64,000 bases of DNA from Pseudoxanthomonas suwonensis 11-1 (GCF_000185965.1 NC_014924.1:1984001-2048000); one strand, 5' to 3'. Shown: positions 40,608-53,288, counted from the first letter of the stretch. The notes: generated by a model from the sequence alone, not told the origin. A program made the numbers and translations.

Positions 40608-42113
40608 TTACAGCTTGCTGGTGGCGATCTGGGTCGCCAGGTGCGCGATCGACGGTTCCATCAGGTCGGTCAGCGGCTTGGGCCACAGGCCGAACAGCAG
40701 GGTGCCGGCGGCGAACACGCCCAGCACCAGCACTTCGCGTGCGTTGATGTCCTTCAGTTCGGCGACGTGGGCGTTGGCCACCTCGCCGAAGAACACGCGG
40801 CGGTACAGCCACAGGGTGTACGCGGCGGCGGTGATCAGGGTGGTTGCTGCCAGCACCGCGATCACCGGGTGCTTCTGGAAGCTGGCCAGGATGATCATGA
40901 ACTCGCCGACGAAACCGCTGGTGCCCGGCAGGCCCGCGTTGGCCATGAAGAACAGCATCGAGAAGGTGGCGAACCACGGCATCACGTTGGCCACGCCGCC
41001 GTAGTCGGCGATGCGGCGGGTGTGCATGCGGTCGTACAGCACGCCGATGCAGGAGAACATCGCGCCGGACACGAAACCGTGCGAGATCATCTGCACCATG
41101 GCGCCCTGCAGGCCCAGGCGCGCGGCGTCGACCGAGCCGTAGTCGCGCACCAGGGTGAAAGCGATGAAGCTGCCCAGGGTGACGAAGCCCATGTGCGCCA
41201 CGGACGAGTACGCCACCAGCTTCTTCATGTCGTCCTGGACCAGGGCGACCAGGCCGACGTAGATCACCGCGATCAGGGACAGGGCGATGATCAGCCAGGC
41301 CCACTCGTGGCCCGCATCCGGGGTGATCGGCAGGTTGAAGCGCAGGAAGCCGTAGCCACCGATCTTCAGCGCGATCGCGGCCAGGATCACCGAACCGGCG
41401 GTCGGCGCTTCCACGTGCGCGTCAGGCAGCCAGGTGTGCACCGGGAACATCGGCACCTTCACCGCGAAGGCGATCGCGAAGGCGAAGAAGATCCAGGTCT
41501 GCTCCTTGGCGCTCAACGGCAGCGCGTAAAGGTCGGCGAGCTGGAAGCTGCCACCCTTCAGGTACAGGTAGATCAGCGCCACCAGCATCAGCACCGAGCC
41601 GAGGAAGGTGTACAGGAAGAACTTCATCGCCGCGTAGATGCGACGCGGGCCGCCCCAGATGCCGATGATCAGGAACATCGGGATCAGCATGGCCTCGAAG
41701 AACACGTAGAACAGGATCGCGTCGGTGGCGGCGAAGATGCCGACCGTCACGCCCTCGAGGATCAGGAACGCGGCCACGTACTGGTTGACCCGCTTCTGGA
41801 TCGACTCCCACGCGCCGATCAGCGCCAGCGGGGTGACGATGGTCGTCAGCAGGATCAGGGCCACCGCGATGCCGTCGGCACCGAGGTTGTAATGGATGTC
41901 GTAGGCCGGGATCCAGGCATGGGCCTCGACGAACTGCAGCCCGGGGGCGGCATAGTCGAACCCGGTCACCAGGCCCACGCTCAGGACCAGGGTCAGCAGG
42001 GCCACGCCCAGCGCGGACCAGCGTGCAGCCGCGGGCCGGTCGCCCAGCGCCAGCACCAGCGCACCGCCGATGATCGGCAGCCAGATCAGGACACTCAACA
42101 GGTGGTTCGCCAC
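40608..42113 (-). CDS. nuoM: NADH-quinone oxidoreductase subunit M
   Basis: Antiporter-like proton-pumping subunit, 501 residues, about 14 helices. Recognised by FFEAMLIPMFLIIGIWGG, KVPMFPVHTWLPDAHVEAPTAGSVILA and DDMKKLVAYSSVAHMGFV; the conserved Glu and Lys of the proton channel are present. Starts 24 bases after the nuoL stop. Confidence 0.97.
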   Translation of the reverse strand: MANHLLSVLIWLPIIGGALVLALGDRPAAARWSALGVALLTLVLSVGLVTGFDYAAPGLQFVEAHAWIPAYDIHYNLGADGIAVALILLTTIVTPLALIGAWESIQKRVNQYVAAFLILEGVTVGIFAATDAILFYVFFEAMLIPMFLIIGIWGGPRRIYAAMKFFLYTFLGSVLMLVALIYLYLKGGSFQLADLYALPLSAKEQTWIFFAFAIAFAVKVPMFPVHTWLPDAHVEAPTAGSVILAAIALKIGGYGFLRFNLPITPDAGHEWAWLIIALSLIAVIYVGLVALVQDDMKKLVAYSSVAHMGFVTLGSFIAFTLVRDYGSVDAARLGLQGAMVQMISHGFVSGAMFSCIGVLYDRMHTRRIADYGGVANVMPWFATFSMLFFMANAGLPGTSGFVGEFMIILASFQKHPVIAVLAATTLITAAAYTLWLYRRVFFGEVANAHVAELKDINAREVLVLGVFAAGTLLFGLWPKPLTDLMEPSIAHLATQIATSKL

Positions 42114-42137
42114 GTCGTGTTCTTCCGTGCAGTCAGT

Positions 42138-44315
42138 TCATTGCCAGAAACGCATGAGCACGGCCAGCAGTGCGATAAGGCCGATGATCATGGCGAAGGC
42201 GTAGTGGTAGAGGTAACCGGACTGGGTGCGGCGCAGGAGCGCGGCGGCCAGGCCGATGACGCGGGCGCTGCCGTTGACGAACACGCCGTCCACGATATTG
42301 GTGTCGATCCAGCGCGAGATCCGGCCCAGCGCCAGGCCACCGCCGGCGAAGCCCTTGATCCACAGGTGGTCGAAGCCGTACTTCTCCTCCAGCACGCGCA
42401 CCAGCGGGTTCAGCGAGCGGCGCAGGCGGCCCGGGACCTCCGGCTTCCACAGGTACAGCGCGGCGGCGAGCAGGAAGCCGGCCAGGGTCAGCCAGAACGC
42501 CGGCATCATCATGCCGTGCAACGCGTACTTGACCGGGCCGTGCCAGTACTCGGCACCGACCGCGGCGACGGTGTCGCGCGCCGGGTCCATGAAGTCGATC
42601 ACGCCGGTGAAGAAGCTCACGGCCTGGCCCGGGACCAGCGCCTCGGCGTGGTTGCCACGCCAGTCGGTGCCGAACAGCATCGGGCCGATGGTGAAGAAAC
42701 CGATCAGGATCGACGGGATCGCCAGCAGCACCAGCGGCAGGGTCACCACCCACGGCGACTCGTGCGGCTCGTGCGGCTCGTGGGCGCCATGGTGGCCATG
42801 GCCGTGGTCGTCATGGCCGTGCGCGTCGTGCGCATGCCCGTCGTGGCCATGGTCGCCGTGCACCTGGGCCTCGGCGTCGGCGTGCGCGGCCGAACCGTGT
42901 GCATGCTCGTCATGGTGCGCGACGTTGTCGCGGAAGCGCTCCTGGCCATGGAAGGTCAGGAACAGCAGGCGGAAGCTGTAGAAGCTGGTGACGATCACGC
43001 CGCCGATCACCGCCCAGTAGCCATAGGTGGCCACCCAGCTGCTGCTCTCGTGGGCGTGGTGCGCGGCGGCCTCGATGATCGTGTCCTTCGAGTAGAAACC
43101 CGAGAAGAACGGGGTGCCGACCAGGGCCAGGGTGCCGATCACGCTGGTCCAGTAGGTGACCGGCATGTACTTGCGCAGGCCGCCCATCTTGCGCATGTCC
43201 TGCTCGTGGTGCATGCCGATGATCACCGAGCCGGCCGCCAGGAACAGCAGCGCCTTGAAGAAGGCGTGGGTCATCAGGTGGAACACGGCCGCCGAGTAGG
43301 CGGACACGCCCAGGGCCACGGTCATGTAACCGAGCTGGGACAGGGTCGAGTACGCGACCACGCGCTTGATGTCGTTCTGCACGATGCCGATCAGGCCGGT
43401 GAAGAACGCGGTGGTGGCGCCGACGAACAGGACGAAGTCCAGGGTCGCCTGGGTCAGCTCGAACAGCGGCGACATGCGCGCCACCATGAAGATGCCGGCG
43501 GTGACCATGGTCGCGGCGTGGATCAGGGCCGAGATCGGGGTCGGGCCTTCCATCGAGTCCGGCAGCCACACGTGCAGCGGGACCTGGGCGGACTTGCCCA
43601 TGGCGCCGATGAACAGGCACACGCAGATGATGGTCGCGACCTGCCAGGCGTGGCCCTCGAAGATCTGCACCTCGGCACCGGCGATCAGCGGCGCGCGGGC
43701 GAACACGGTGGCGTAGTCCAGGGTGCCGAACCACAGCAGCACGCCGGCGATGCCCAGCAGGAAGCCGAAGTCGCCCACGCGGTTGACGATGAAGGCCTTC
43801 ATGTTGGCGAACACCGCGCTCGGCCGCTTGAACCAGAAGCCGATCAGCAGGTACGACACCAGGCCCACCGCTTCCCAGCCGAAGAACAGCTGCAGGAAGT
43901 TGTTGCTCATGACCAGCATGAGCATCGAGAAGGTGAACAGCGAGATGTAGCTGAAGAAGCGCTGGTAGCCCGGGTCCTCGGCCATGTAGCCGATGGTGTA
44001 GACGTGGACCAGCAGCGAGACGAAGGTGACGACCACCATCATCATCGCCGTCAGGCGGTCGATCATGAAGCCGACGTGGGCCGAGTAACCGGCGACGTCG
44101 AAGAAGGTGTAGACGTTCTCGTTGAACGGCGCGGCACCGCCGGCCACCAGCTGGTACAGGACCCAGCACGAGAGCGCGCAGCTGGCCGCCACGCCCAGGA
44201 TGGTCGCCGACTGCGCGCCCCTGCGGCCGACCTGGCGCCCGAACAGACCCGCGATGATGCTGCCCAGCAACGGGGCCAGGACGATCAGCAGCAGGTGGGT
44301 TTTGGAGATGATCAT
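42138..44315 (-). CDS. nuoL: NADH-quinone oxidoreductase subunit L, with histidine-rich loop
   Basis: Distal antiporter-like subunit with the long lateral helix, 725 residues against 613 in E. coli. Core motifs: FGWEAVGLVSYLLIGFWF, GKSAQVPLHVWLPDSMEGPTPISALIHAATMVTAG and DIKRVVAYSTLSQLGYM. Residues 467-518 form a soluble loop of 19 histidines mixed with Asp, Gly and Ala (HAHDAHGHDDHGHGHHG), followed by HEPHEPHES. A strikingly long gap of 220 bases separates it from nuoK, unlike any other junction in the operon. Confidence 0.97.
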   Translation of the reverse strand: MIISKTHLLLIVLAPLLGSIIAGLFGRQVGRRGAQSATILGVAASCALSCWVLYQLVAGGAAPFNENVYTFFDVAGYSAHVGFMIDRLTAMMMVVVTFVSLLVHVYTIGYMAEDPGYQRFFSYISLFTFSMLMLVMSNNFLQLFFGWEAVGLVSYLLIGFWFKRPSAVFANMKAFIVNRVGDFGFLLGIAGVLLWFGTLDYATVFARAPLIAGAEVQIFEGHAWQVATIICVCLFIGAMGKSAQVPLHVWLPDSMEGPTPISALIHAATMVTAGIFMVARMSPLFELTQATLDFVLFVGATTAFFTGLIGIVQNDIKRVVAYSTLSQLGYMTVALGVSAYSAAVFHLMTHAFFKALLFLAAGSVIIGMHHEQDMRKMGGLRKYMPVTYWTSVIGTLALVGTPFFSGFYSKDTIIEAAAHHAHESSSWVATYGYWAVIGGVIVTSFYSFRLLFLTFHGQERFRDNVAHHDEHAHGSAAHADAEAQVHGDHGHDGHAHDAHGHDDHGHGHHGAHEPHEPHESPWVVTLPLVLLAIPSILIGFFTIGPMLFGTDWRGNHAEALVPGQAVSFFTGVIDFMDPARDTVAAVGAEYWHGPVKYALHGMMMPAFWLTLAGFLLAAALYLWKPEVPGRLRRSLNPLVRVLEEKYGFDHLWIKGFAGGGLALGRISRWIDTNIVDGVFVNGSARVIGLAAALLRRTQSGYLYHYAFAMIIGLIALLAVLMRFWQ

Positions 44316-44535
44316 GGTTGCCGTCTAAGTTCCAGTACGTGCCGTTCGTGCCGTGATGCCGGCGGTTCCAACCACCGGCCGCGCATGCCGCCACTTCCAA
44401 TTCCGCCCGGCTGGGCCGGGTCGGGCGCCGCCGTGGCGACGCCCTGCGTATGTTGCCGCCGCGATGCGGCGTCCCTCTCCCCTGCCCGGTGGCGGGCCCT
44501 TCGGCCGCGCCACCCTGCCGGGGTGCCCCCGGGCA
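44316..44535 (-). other. 220-bp gap between nuoK and nuoL
   Basis: All other nuo junctions here overlap or are 61 bases or less. On the minus strand the gap contains several GC-rich hairpins (for instance GGTGGCG...CGCCACC and GCCGC-ATC-GCGGC) and a TTAGAC 12 bases before the nuoL ATG. A 62-codon frame (44325-44513) has an Arg/Gly/Pro-biased product without family match and is not called as a gene. Confidence 0.5.
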
Positions 44536-44841
44536 TCAGCCCTTGAGCGTATCCACCTCGCCGACGTTGATGGTGCCGCGGGTACGGAACAGCGCCACCA
44601 GGATCGCCAGGCCGATCGCCGCCTCCGCGGCCGCGACCGTCAGGATGAAGAACACGAACAGCTGGCCAGCCGCGTCGCCGAGCTCGCGCGAGAAGGCGAT
44701 GAAGTTGATGTTGACCGACAGCAGCATCAGCTCGATCGACATCAGCAGCACGATGACGTTCTTGCGGTTGAGGAAGATGCCCGCGAGGCTGATGCAGAAC
44801 AGCACCGCGCCCAGCGCCAGCATGTGTCCAAGGGTGATCAT
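44536..44841 (-). CDS. nuoK: NADH-quinone oxidoreductase subunit K
   Basis: 101-residue membrane subunit with three helices. The motif [23 protein letters not shown] carries the conserved membrane glutamates, and [17 protein letters not shown] the second. Its ATG overlaps the nuoJ stop by four bases. Confidence 0.96.
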   Translation of the reverse strand: MITLGHMLALGAVLFCISLAGIFLNRKNVIVLLMSIELMLLSVNINFIAFSRELGDAAGQLFVFFILTVAAAEAAIGLAILVALFRTRGTINVGEVDTLKG

Positions 44842-45485
44842 GCCTGGCCCTCCCCTTCGGCATTCGGTGCAAGCGACGCTGCCTTCTCGGCCGGCATGGA
44901 GACCATGCGCAGGCGGTCGGCCGCCTTGACCCGCGACTGCTCGGCCGGGTTCTGGGTCTTGATGCCGGTGCGCTTGCGCAGGGTGATCATCACCGCCGCG
45001 ATCACCGCCACGGTCAGGATCACCGCCGCGAACTCGAACGGCAGCAGGTACTGGGTGAACAGGGTCTCGGCCAGCCAGCGGGTGTTGGAGGCGTCGGCCG
45101 CCAGCGCCGCGGCGTTGTCGGCCGGGAACGGGGTCGCGGTGCGCGCCTTGACGCCGATCAGCGCCAGGACCTGGACCAGCATCACCACCGCGACCACCAC
45201 GCCGACCGGCAGGAACCTGACCCAGCCCTCGCGCAGCGCGGCCACGTCGATGTCCAGCATCATCACCACGAACAGGAACAGCACCATCACCGCGCCGACG
45301 TACACCAGGATCAGGGCGACGCCGAGGAACTCGGCGCCGACCAGCAGCCAGGTGCAGGCCACGGAGAAGAAGGTCAGGATCAGGCACAGCACGGCGTTGA
45401 CCGGGTTGCGCACGCTGATCACTGCGCCGGCCGAGGCGACGGCCACGGCGGCGAAGGCATAGAAGGCGATCTTGATCCAGTCCAT
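44838..45485 (-). CDS. nuoJ: NADH-quinone oxidoreductase subunit J
   Basis: 215-residue membrane subunit, about five helices, with [25 protein letters not shown] and [21 protein letters not shown], the segment that bulges in proton-coupled conformational change. The ATG at 45485 (MDWIKIAF) lies 7 bases after the nuoI stop; the upstream frame is unlikely. Confidence 0.96.
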   Translation of the reverse strand: MDWIKIAFYAFAAVAVASAGAVISVRNPVNAVLCLILTFFSVACTWLLVGAEFLGVALILVYVGAVMVLFLFVVMMLDIDVAALREGWVRFLPVGVVVAVVMLVQVLALIGVKARTATPFPADNAAALAADASNTRWLAETLFTQYLLPFEFAAVILTVAVIAAVMITLRKRTGIKTQNPAEQSRVKAADRLRMVSMPAEKAASLAPNAEGEGQA

Positions 45486-45492
45486 CGTGGCC

Positions 45493-45981
45493 TCAGCGGT
45501 AGGCGGCGTCGGCGGCGCGACGCTCTGCGATTTCCGCCTCGAGGCGGTCACCGAGGGCGAGCAGCTGCGGCTTGGTGACGATGTTCTCGCCGCGCCTCTC
45601 GAAGTGGTACTCCATCACGTGCGTCTCCACGATCGAATCCACCGGGCAGCTTTCCTCGCAGAAGCCGCAGTAGATGCACTTGAACAGGTCGATGTCGTAG
45701 CGCGTGGTGCGGCGGGTGCCGTCCTCGCGCCGGGCGGAGTCGATGGTGATGGCCAGCGCCGGGCACACCGCCTCGCACAGCTTGCAGGCGATGCAGCGCT
45801 CCTCGCCGTTCGGATAGCGGCGCAGCGCGTGCAGGCCGCGGAAGCGCGGCGACTGCGGGAACTTCTCCATCGGGTACATCATCGTGTACTTGGGACGGAA
45901 GAGGTACCGGAAGGTCAGGGCCAGGCCCTTGACCAGCTCCCACAGCAGCAGGCTCTTGAAATAGTGGACGACTTTGTTCAT
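45493..45981 (-). CDS. nuoI: NADH-quinone oxidoreductase subunit I
   Basis: 162-residue ferredoxin-like subunit carrying clusters N6a and N6b. Two C-x2-C-x2-C-x3-C-P motifs: Cys63, 66, 69, 73 ([12 protein letters not shown]) and Cys102, 105, 108, 112 ([12 protein letters not shown]). ATG at 45981, 4 bases after nuoH. Confidence 0.97.
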   Translation of the reverse strand: MNKVVHYFKSLLLWELVKGLALTFRYLFRPKYTMMYPMEKFPQSPRFRGLHALRRYPNGEERCIACKLCEAVCPALAITIDSARREDGTRRTTRYDIDLFKCIYCGFCEESCPVDSIVETHVMEYHFERRGENIVTKPQLLALGDRLEAEIAERRAADAAYR

Positions 45982-45985
45982 CGGA

Positions 45986-47077
45986 TCAGGCGCCCTTCTC
46001 GAACACGCCAAAGAACACCAGCAGGGCCGTTACCGCGATCCAGAAGATGGTCAGCGGGATGAAGACCTTCCAGCCCAGGCGCATGATCTGGTCATAGCGG
46101 TAGCGCGGGAAGCTGGCACGGAACCAGATGTAGGCGCTGGCGAAGAAGAACACCTTGGCCAGCAGCCACGGCCAGCCGCCCTTCCAGATCCAGTCGATCC
46201 ACGGCGAGACGTCCGCCGTGACCCAGCCCTGGATCGGGCTCAGCCAGCCGCCGAGGAAGAAGATCGAGATCAGGAAGCTGACCAGGATCATGTTGGCGTA
46301 CTCGGCCAGGAAGAACAGCGCGAACGCCGAACCGGAGTACTCCACCATGTGGCCGGCCACGATCTCCGACTCGCCTTCCACCACGTCGAACGGCGCGCGG
46401 TTGGTCTCGGCCACGCCGGACACCCAGTACACGACGAACAGCGGCAGCAGCGGCAGCCAGAACCACTCGAAGAAGCCGGCGTTGCCGGCCTGCGCCATGA
46501 CGATGTCGGTCAGGTTCAGGCTGCCGGCGGCGATCAGCACGCCGACCAGGGCGAAGCCCATCGCGATCTCGTAGCTGACCACCTGGGCGGCCGAACGCAT
46601 CGCGCCGAGGAAGGCGTACTTCGAGTTCGAGGCCCAGCCGGCGATGATCACGCCGTACACGCCCAGCGAGGTCATCGCCAGCAGGTACAGCAGGCCGGCG
46701 TTGGCGTTGGACAGCACCAGCTGGTAGTCGAACGGCACCACCGCCCAGGCCGCGAAGGCCGGCGCCAGCACGATCAGCGGCGCCAGGATGTACATCACCT
46801 TGTGCGCGCTGGAGGGCTGGATCACCTCCTTGAACAGCAGCTTGAAGACGTCCGCGAACGCCTGGAAGATGCCCATGCCCACGTACATGGGCCCGTGGCG
46901 CGCGTGCATCCAGCCGATGAGCTTGCGCTCCCAGACCACGTAGAACGCCACGGCGATGATCACCGGCATGGCGATGGTCAGGACCTTCAGCACGATCCAC
47001 AGCGCCGGGCCGAGTTCGCCCAGGCCGTAGAACCACTCGCGCAGCGGTCCGACCGCGTTGATCAGCAGTTCGTTCAT
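45986..47077 (-). CDS. nuoH: NADH-quinone oxidoreductase subunit H
   Basis: 363-residue membrane subunit forming much of the quinone channel. Recognised by [37 protein letters not shown] and [27 protein letters not shown] with its charged quinone-site loop. Overlaps the nuoG stop by four bases. Confidence 0.97.
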   Translation of the reverse strand: MNELLINAVGPLREWFYGLGELGPALWIVLKVLTIAMPVIIAVAFYVVWERKLIGWMHARHGPMYVGMGIFQAFADVFKLLFKEVIQPSSAHKVMYILAPLIVLAPAFAAWAVVPFDYQLVLSNANAGLLYLLAMTSLGVYGVIIAGWASNSKYAFLGAMRSAAQVVSYEIAMGFALVGVLIAAGSLNLTDIVMAQAGNAGFFEWFWLPLLPLFVVYWVSGVAETNRAPFDVVEGESEIVAGHMVEYSGSAFALFFLAEYANMILVSFLISIFFLGGWLSPIQGWVTADVSPWIDWIWKGGWPWLLAKVFFFASAYIWFRASFPRYRYDQIMRLGWKVFIPLTIFWIAVTALLVFFGVFEKGA

Positions 47078-49313
47078 GCCTTCACCACCTCGACCCGGCC
47101 AGCGCCCAGCGGCGCGGTGGCGCCGTGGCCACCCTCGATCCATGCCGCACCCGCGGCGACCCGCGCATCCAGCTCGACCGGCAGGGTCGCCGTGCCGTGC
47201 GCGCCCTTGACCTTGACCACCGCGCCGGACTCGATGCCGGCCGCGTCGGCCGGGTTGAGCACGATGCGCGCGGCGACGTTGAGCGGATGCGCCTGCAGCG
47301 CGGCCGCGCGGCGGACCACCGCGTCGGTGCGGTAGATCGCCGGGACCAGGGCCAGCTCCAGGCCGCCCTCGCCCGCCGCACCGGCGGCGCCGGCACGGAC
47401 CTGCACCGCGCGACCGCCTTCCAGCATGGCGCGGGCACCGGCCAGCTCGGTGAACTCGAAGCCCGGCAGGCCCAGCTCGCCACCCAGCGCACGCAGCACG
47501 CGCCAGCCCTCGCGGGCCTGGCCCGGCAGGCGGCCGGCGGCATGCGCCGACTGCTCGATGCCGTTGAGGTTGGTCAGCGTGGCCTCGATCTCGGGCAGCG
47601 CGCCGACCGGCAGGATCACGTCGGCCACCGCGCGGGTGGACTCGCAGGCGAAGTGGCTGAAGGCCACGACCTTCGCACCATTGAGCGCCTTGAGCGCCGC
47701 GGCGGTGCCGGCGAAGTCCAGCCCCGGCTCGATGCCGTACAGCACGTAGGCGCGGCGCGGATCGGCCAGCATCGCGGCGACGTCGCGGCCGGCCGGCAGC
47801 ACGCCGGCACGGGCCAGGCCCACGGCGTTGGCGCCCTGCGGGATGCGGCACAGCGAGGCGCCGGTGGCGGTCGCGAAGTCGCGTGCGGCGGCGCGGATCG
47901 CGGCGGCCTGCGGATGGTTCTCGGCGATCGCGCCGACGATCACGACCGGACGGGTCGCGCCCTGCAACGCACCGCGCAGCCCGGCACCGCCCAGCACCTC
48001 GGCGAAGCGCGACGGCGCGACGATGTGCTTGCCGGCGGCAGCGAAGGTGAAGTCGAAATCGACCGGGTTGACTACGTGGATGCGCGCGCCGTGCTTGGTC
48101 TGCGCCTTGCGCAGGCGGGCATGCAGCAGCGGCAGCTCGTGGCGGATGTTGCTGCCGACCACGACGATGGCGTCGGCCTGCTCGATCTCCGCGACCGGCA
48201 GCGCGAACGGCTCGGCGACCGCGGCGTCGGAGAAGTCGCGGTTGGCGATGCGGTGGTCGATGTTGGTGGTGCCCAGGGCGGCGGCCAGCGCGGCCAGCAG
48301 GCCGCCCTCCTCGTTCGAGGTGGCCGGGTGCACCAGCACGCCCAGGTCATCGCCCTTGTTGTCGCGTAGGATCGCGGCGGCGGCGGACAGGGCCTCGGCC
48401 CAGCTCGCCTCCTTCCACTCGCCGCCCGCCTTGACCAGCGGCACGGTGGCGCGGTCGGCGGCGTCCAGGCCCTGGTGCGAGTAGCGGTCGCGGTCGGACA
48501 GCCAGCACTCGTTGACCAGCTCGTTCTCGCGCGGCACGGCACGCAGCACTTCGCCGCGGCGCGCGTGCAGGAACAGGTTCGAGCCCAGGGCGTCGTGGTA
48601 GCCCAGCGACTCCTTGGCGATCAGCTCCCACGGACGGGCGCGGAACTGGAACACCTTGTTGGTCAGCGCGCCGACCGGGCACACGTCGATGACGTTGCCG
48701 GACAGCTCGGTGGCCAGCGGCTTGCCGTCGTAGGTGCCGATCTGCAGGTTCTCGCCGCGGTACATGCCGCCCAGCTCGTACGTGCCGGCGATCTCGCCGG
48801 TGAAACGCACGCAGCGGGTGCACTGGATGCAGCGGGTCATCTCGGTGGCGACCAGCGGACCGATGTCCTCGTCCGGCACAACGCGCTTGCGCTCGACGAA
48901 GCGGCTGACCGAACGGCCGTAGCCCAGCGACAGGTCCTGCAGCTCGCACTCGCCGCCCTGGTCGCAGACCGGGCAGTCCAGCGGATGGTTGATCAGCAGG
49001 AACTCGAGCACGTTGCGCTGCGACTTGAGGGCCTTCTCGTTGCGGGTGAAGACCTTCATGCCGTCCATCACCGGCGTGGCGCAGGCCGGCGACGGCTTCG
49101 GCGCGGCGCGGCCGCCGACCTCGGTGTCGACCAGGCACATGCGGCAGTTCGCGGCGATGGCCAGCTTGTCGTGGTAGCAGAAACGCGGGATCGGGATGCC
49201 GGCCTTGTCGGCAGCCTGGATGATCATCGATCCCTTGGGCGCGGCCAGCTCGACGCCGTCGATGAAGACGGTGACGTGGTCGGGCGGAAGGTTCGGGTTG
49301 ACGGGCTGCGCAC

Positions 49314-49317
<4 letters not shown>
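47074..49317 (-). CDS. nuoG: NADH-quinone oxidoreductase subunit G
   Basis: 747-residue peripheral-arm subunit of the molybdopterin oxidoreductase family. The N-terminal [2Fe-2S] part has [15 protein letters not shown], then [15 protein letters not shown] and [10 protein letters not shown] for the [4Fe-4S] clusters. The C-terminal molybdopterin-like domain is poorly conserved, as usual. The start is a GTG at 49317 overlapping the nuoF stop (GTGA); no nearby ATG fits. Confidence 0.96.
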
Positions 49318-50684
<1,367 letters not shown>

Positions 50685-50695
50685 GTGCGCCGGCC

Positions 50696-51223
50696 TCACT
50701 TCAGTCCGTCGAGCAGCTCGTCCACCTTCTCGGTGGTGAGCTTCTCGTGGTAATGGCCGTTGATCACGACCACCGGGGCGCCGCAGCACGCGGCCACGCA
50801 CTCTTCCTCGCGCTTGAGGTAGACGCGGCCGTCGGCGGTGGACTCGCCCAGCTTGCAGCCCAGCTTCTTCTCGGCGTGCGCGACCAGGTCCTGGGCGCCG
50901 TTGAGCCAGCAGCTGATGTTGGTGCAGAACGCAACGTTGTTGCGGCCCACCGGCTGGGTCTCGAACATCGAGTAGAAGGTGGCGACCTCGTAGGCCCACA
51001 CCGGCGGGATGTCCAGGTACTTGGCCACGGCGGCGATCAGCTCGTCGCTGAGCCAGCCCTGGTTCTGTTCCTGGGCCGCGTGCAGGCCCTGCAGCACCGC
51101 CGAACGCTTGCGGTCCGGCGGGAACTTGGTCAGCCAGTGGTCGATGTGCGCGCGGGTGGCGTCGCTCAGCACGACCATCGGGTCGACGTTGCGCGCGTTC
51201 TCGAAATTACCGGTGGCCTTCAT
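50696..51223 (-). CDS. nuoE: NADH-quinone oxidoreductase subunit E
   Basis: 175-residue thioredoxin-like subunit carrying the [2Fe-2S] cluster N1a, with Cys100, Cys105 (CTNISC), Cys142 and Cys146 (ECVAAC). ATG overlaps the nuoD stop by four bases. Confidence 0.97.
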   Translation of the reverse strand: MKATGNFENARNVDPMVVLSDATRAHIDHWLTKFPPDRKRSAVLQGLHAAQEQNQGWLSDELIAAVAKYLDIPPVWAYEVATFYSMFETQPVGRNNVAFCTNISCWLNGAQDLVAHAEKKLGCKLGESTADGRVYLKREEECVAACCGAPVVVINGHYHEKLTTEKVDELLDGLK

Positions 51224-52539
51224 CGATCCACCTCACCAAACACAAGGTCATAAGTACCGATCATGGCCACGACGTCGGCCAGCATGTGGCCGCGCACGAT
51301 CTCGTCCATGGACGACAGGTGCGCGAAGCCCGGGGCGCGCAGGTGCACGCGGAACGGCTTGTTGGCGCCGTCGGAGACCAGGTAGCAGCCGAACTCGCCC
51401 TTCGGCGCCTCGACCGCGGCATAGGTCTCGCCGGCCGGCACGCAGTAGCCCTCGGAGAACAGCTTGAAGTGGTGGATCAGGGCTTCCATGTCGTCCTTCA
51501 TCTCCTCCCGCTTGGGAGGGGCGACCTTGAAGTTCCTGACCATCACCGGGCCCGGGTTTTCCTTCAGCCACTTCACGCACTGGGCGATGATGCGGTTGGA
51601 CTGGCGCATCTCGGCGATGCGGACCAGGTAGCGGTCGTAGCAGTCGCCGTTGACGCCCACCGGGATGTCGAAGTCCACCGCGTCGTACCTGGCGTACGGC
51701 TGCTTCTTGCGCAGGTCCCAGGCGATGCCCGAGCCGCGCAGCATCGGGCCGGTCATGCCCCAGGCATGGGCCTGCTCCGGGGTGACCACGCCGATGCCGA
51801 CGGTGCGCTGCTTCCAGATGCGGTTGTCGGTCAGCAGCGTCTCGTACTCGTCGACGCGCTTGGGGAACTCGCGGGTGAAGTGCTCGATGTAGTCCAGGAG
51901 CGAACCCTCGCGCGCCTCGTTGAAGCGCTTGAGCTTGGCGCCCTTGTGCCAGGGCGACTCCTTGTACTTCGGCATGTGGTCCGGCAGGTCGCGATAGACG
52001 CCGCCCGGACGGTAGTAGGCCGCGTGCATGCGCGCGCCGCTGACCGCCTCGTAGACGTCCATCAGCTCCTCGCGCTCGCGGAACGCGTACAGGAACACCG
52101 CCATCGCGCCGAGGTCCAGCGCGTTGGAGCCGACCCACATCAGGTGGTTCAGGATGCGGGTGATCTCGTCGAACATCGTGCGGATGTACTGGGCGCGCTC
52201 GGGCGCCTCGATCCCCAGCAGGGTCTCGATCGCGCGCACGTAGGCGTGCTCGTTGCACATCATCGACACGTAGTCCAGGCGGTCCATGTACGGGATCGAC
52301 TGGTTGAACGGCTTGGACTCGGCCAGCTTCTCGGTGCCGCGGTGGAGCAGGCCCACGTGCGGATCGGCGCGGACGATGGTCTCGCCGTCCATCTCCAGGA
52401 TCAGGCGCAACACGCCGTGCGCGGCCGGATGCTGCGGGCCGAAGTTCATCGTGTAGTTGCGGATCTCCTGCCGCAGCGCGGCGGAGCCGGCCGGGGCCAG
52501 GCCCGGCTGGTGGTTGTCCGTAGACATCTGGGCGCTCAC
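51220..52539 (-). CDS. nuoD: NADH-quinone oxidoreductase subunit D
   Basis: 49-kDa-type quinone-site subunit, 439 residues, with [45 protein letters not shown] and the C-terminal [12 protein letters not shown]. The start is placed at a GTG (52539), because GGGAGG lies 7 bases before it and it overlaps the nuoC stop as GTGA. An ATG 12 bases downstream (52527) has no ribosome-binding site in range. Confidence 0.96.
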   Translation of the reverse strand: MSAQMSTDNHQPGLAPAGSAALRQEIRNYTMNFGPQHPAAHGVLRLILEMDGETIVRADPHVGLLHRGTEKLAESKPFNQSIPYMDRLDYVSMMCNEHAYVRAIETLLGIEAPERAQYIRTMFDEITRILNHLMWVGSNALDLGAMAVFLYAFREREELMDVYEAVSGARMHAAYYRPGGVYRDLPDHMPKYKESPWHKGAKLKRFNEAREGSLLDYIEHFTREFPKRVDEYETLLTDNRIWKQRTVGIGVVTPEQAHAWGMTGPMLRGSGIAWDLRKKQPYARYDAVDFDIPVGVNGDCYDRYLVRIAEMRQSNRIIAQCVKWLKENPGPVMVRNFKVAPPKREEMKDDMEALIHHFKLFSEGYCVPAGETYAAVEAPKGEFGCYLVSDGANKPFRVHLRAPGFAHLSSMDEIVRGHMLADVVAMIGTYDLVFGEVDR

Positions 52540-53288
52540 TTGGCGGCCTCCCGTTGTGCGGCCTCGCCTGCGGCGGTCTGGTAGCGGGCGTCGTCGCGGA
52601 TCACGCGCGGCACGCCGACGCGCGGCTCGACCGAGGTCACCGGCTCGTAGACCACGCGCTTGCGCTCTTCGTCGTAGCGGACCTCGACGTTGCCGATCAG
52701 CGGGAAGTCCTTGCGGAACGGATGGCCGACGAAACCGTAGTCCGTCATGATCCGGCGCAGGTCCGGATGGCCTTCGAAGATGATGCCGTACAGGTCGAAC
52801 GCCTCGCGCTCGAACCAGTTGGCGCCGCGCCAGACCCGGGTCAGCGACGGGACCACCGGCAGGGTGTCGTCCGCGGCGTAGCAACGCACGCGCAGGCGCT
52901 GGTTGTTGGCGCAGGAAAGCAGGTGGGTGACGGCCGCGAAGCGGCGCTCGGGCACCAGCACCGGCTCGATGCCGGCCTCGCCCTGCTCGCTCGGTTTCTC
53001 GCCCCAGCCGAAGCGGCCCGGGCCCTTGCCCTCGACGCCGCGGCTGAAGCCGCTGCTGGACACGTCGTCGGTGTCCCACTCGTCGCTGCCGTAACCCATG
53101 TAGTCGATGCCGCAGAGGTCGATGAGCTGTTCGAAGCCCAGCTCGTCGCGCAGGGCGAAGCAGGTGGCGAGCAGGTCGCCGGCGGAAACCTCGAGGGTGA
53201 CTTCACCACGGGGCTCGGCCACGATGACCGTGGCGCCGGGGAATCGGTCGCGCAGTCGCTGGGCGAAGGTGGCAGCTGGCTCGGCCAT
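52536..53288 (-). CDS. nuoC: NADH-quinone oxidoreductase subunit C
   Basis: 30-kDa-type subunit, 250 residues. The signature [40 protein letters not shown] is clear. A Gly/Glu-rich segment of about 40 residues (around 65-105, [22 protein letters not shown]) interrupts the usual fold and makes it longer than most separate NuoC proteins. It lies 61 bases after nuoB. Confidence 0.95.
   Translation of the reverse strand: MAEPAATFAQRLRDRFPGATVIVAEPRGEVTLEVSAGDLLATCFALRDELGFEQLIDLCGIDYMGYGSDEWDTDDVSSSGFSRGVEGKGPGRFGWGEKPSEQGEAGIEPVLVPERRFAAVTHLLSCANNQRLRVRCYAADDTLPVVPSLTRVWRGANWFEREAFDLYGIIFEGHPDLRRIMTDYGFVGHPFRKDFPLIGNVEVRYDEERKRVVYEPVTSVEPRVGVPRVIRDDARYQTAAGEAAQREAAK

Noticed and set aside
42743-42949. 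Considered as a CRISPR-like or minisatellite array because of the repeated GTGGTC/CATGGCC units
   Set aside because: The repeats are the coding sequence of the histidine-rich NuoL loop, in frame, irregular in length and without spacers.
44325-44513. 62-codon minus-strand frame in the nuoK-nuoL gap
   Set aside because: Arg/Gly/Pro-biased product, no ribosome-binding site and no family resemblance; the region looks structured rather than coding.
40335-44546. Plus-strand open frame of 1403 codons opposite nuoL, nuoM and nuoN
   Set aside because: Its translation is His/Gln/Arg/Asp-rich with no family motif, exactly the mirror of transmembrane codons in very G+C-rich DNA, while the minus strand encodes clear NuoL, NuoM and NuoN.
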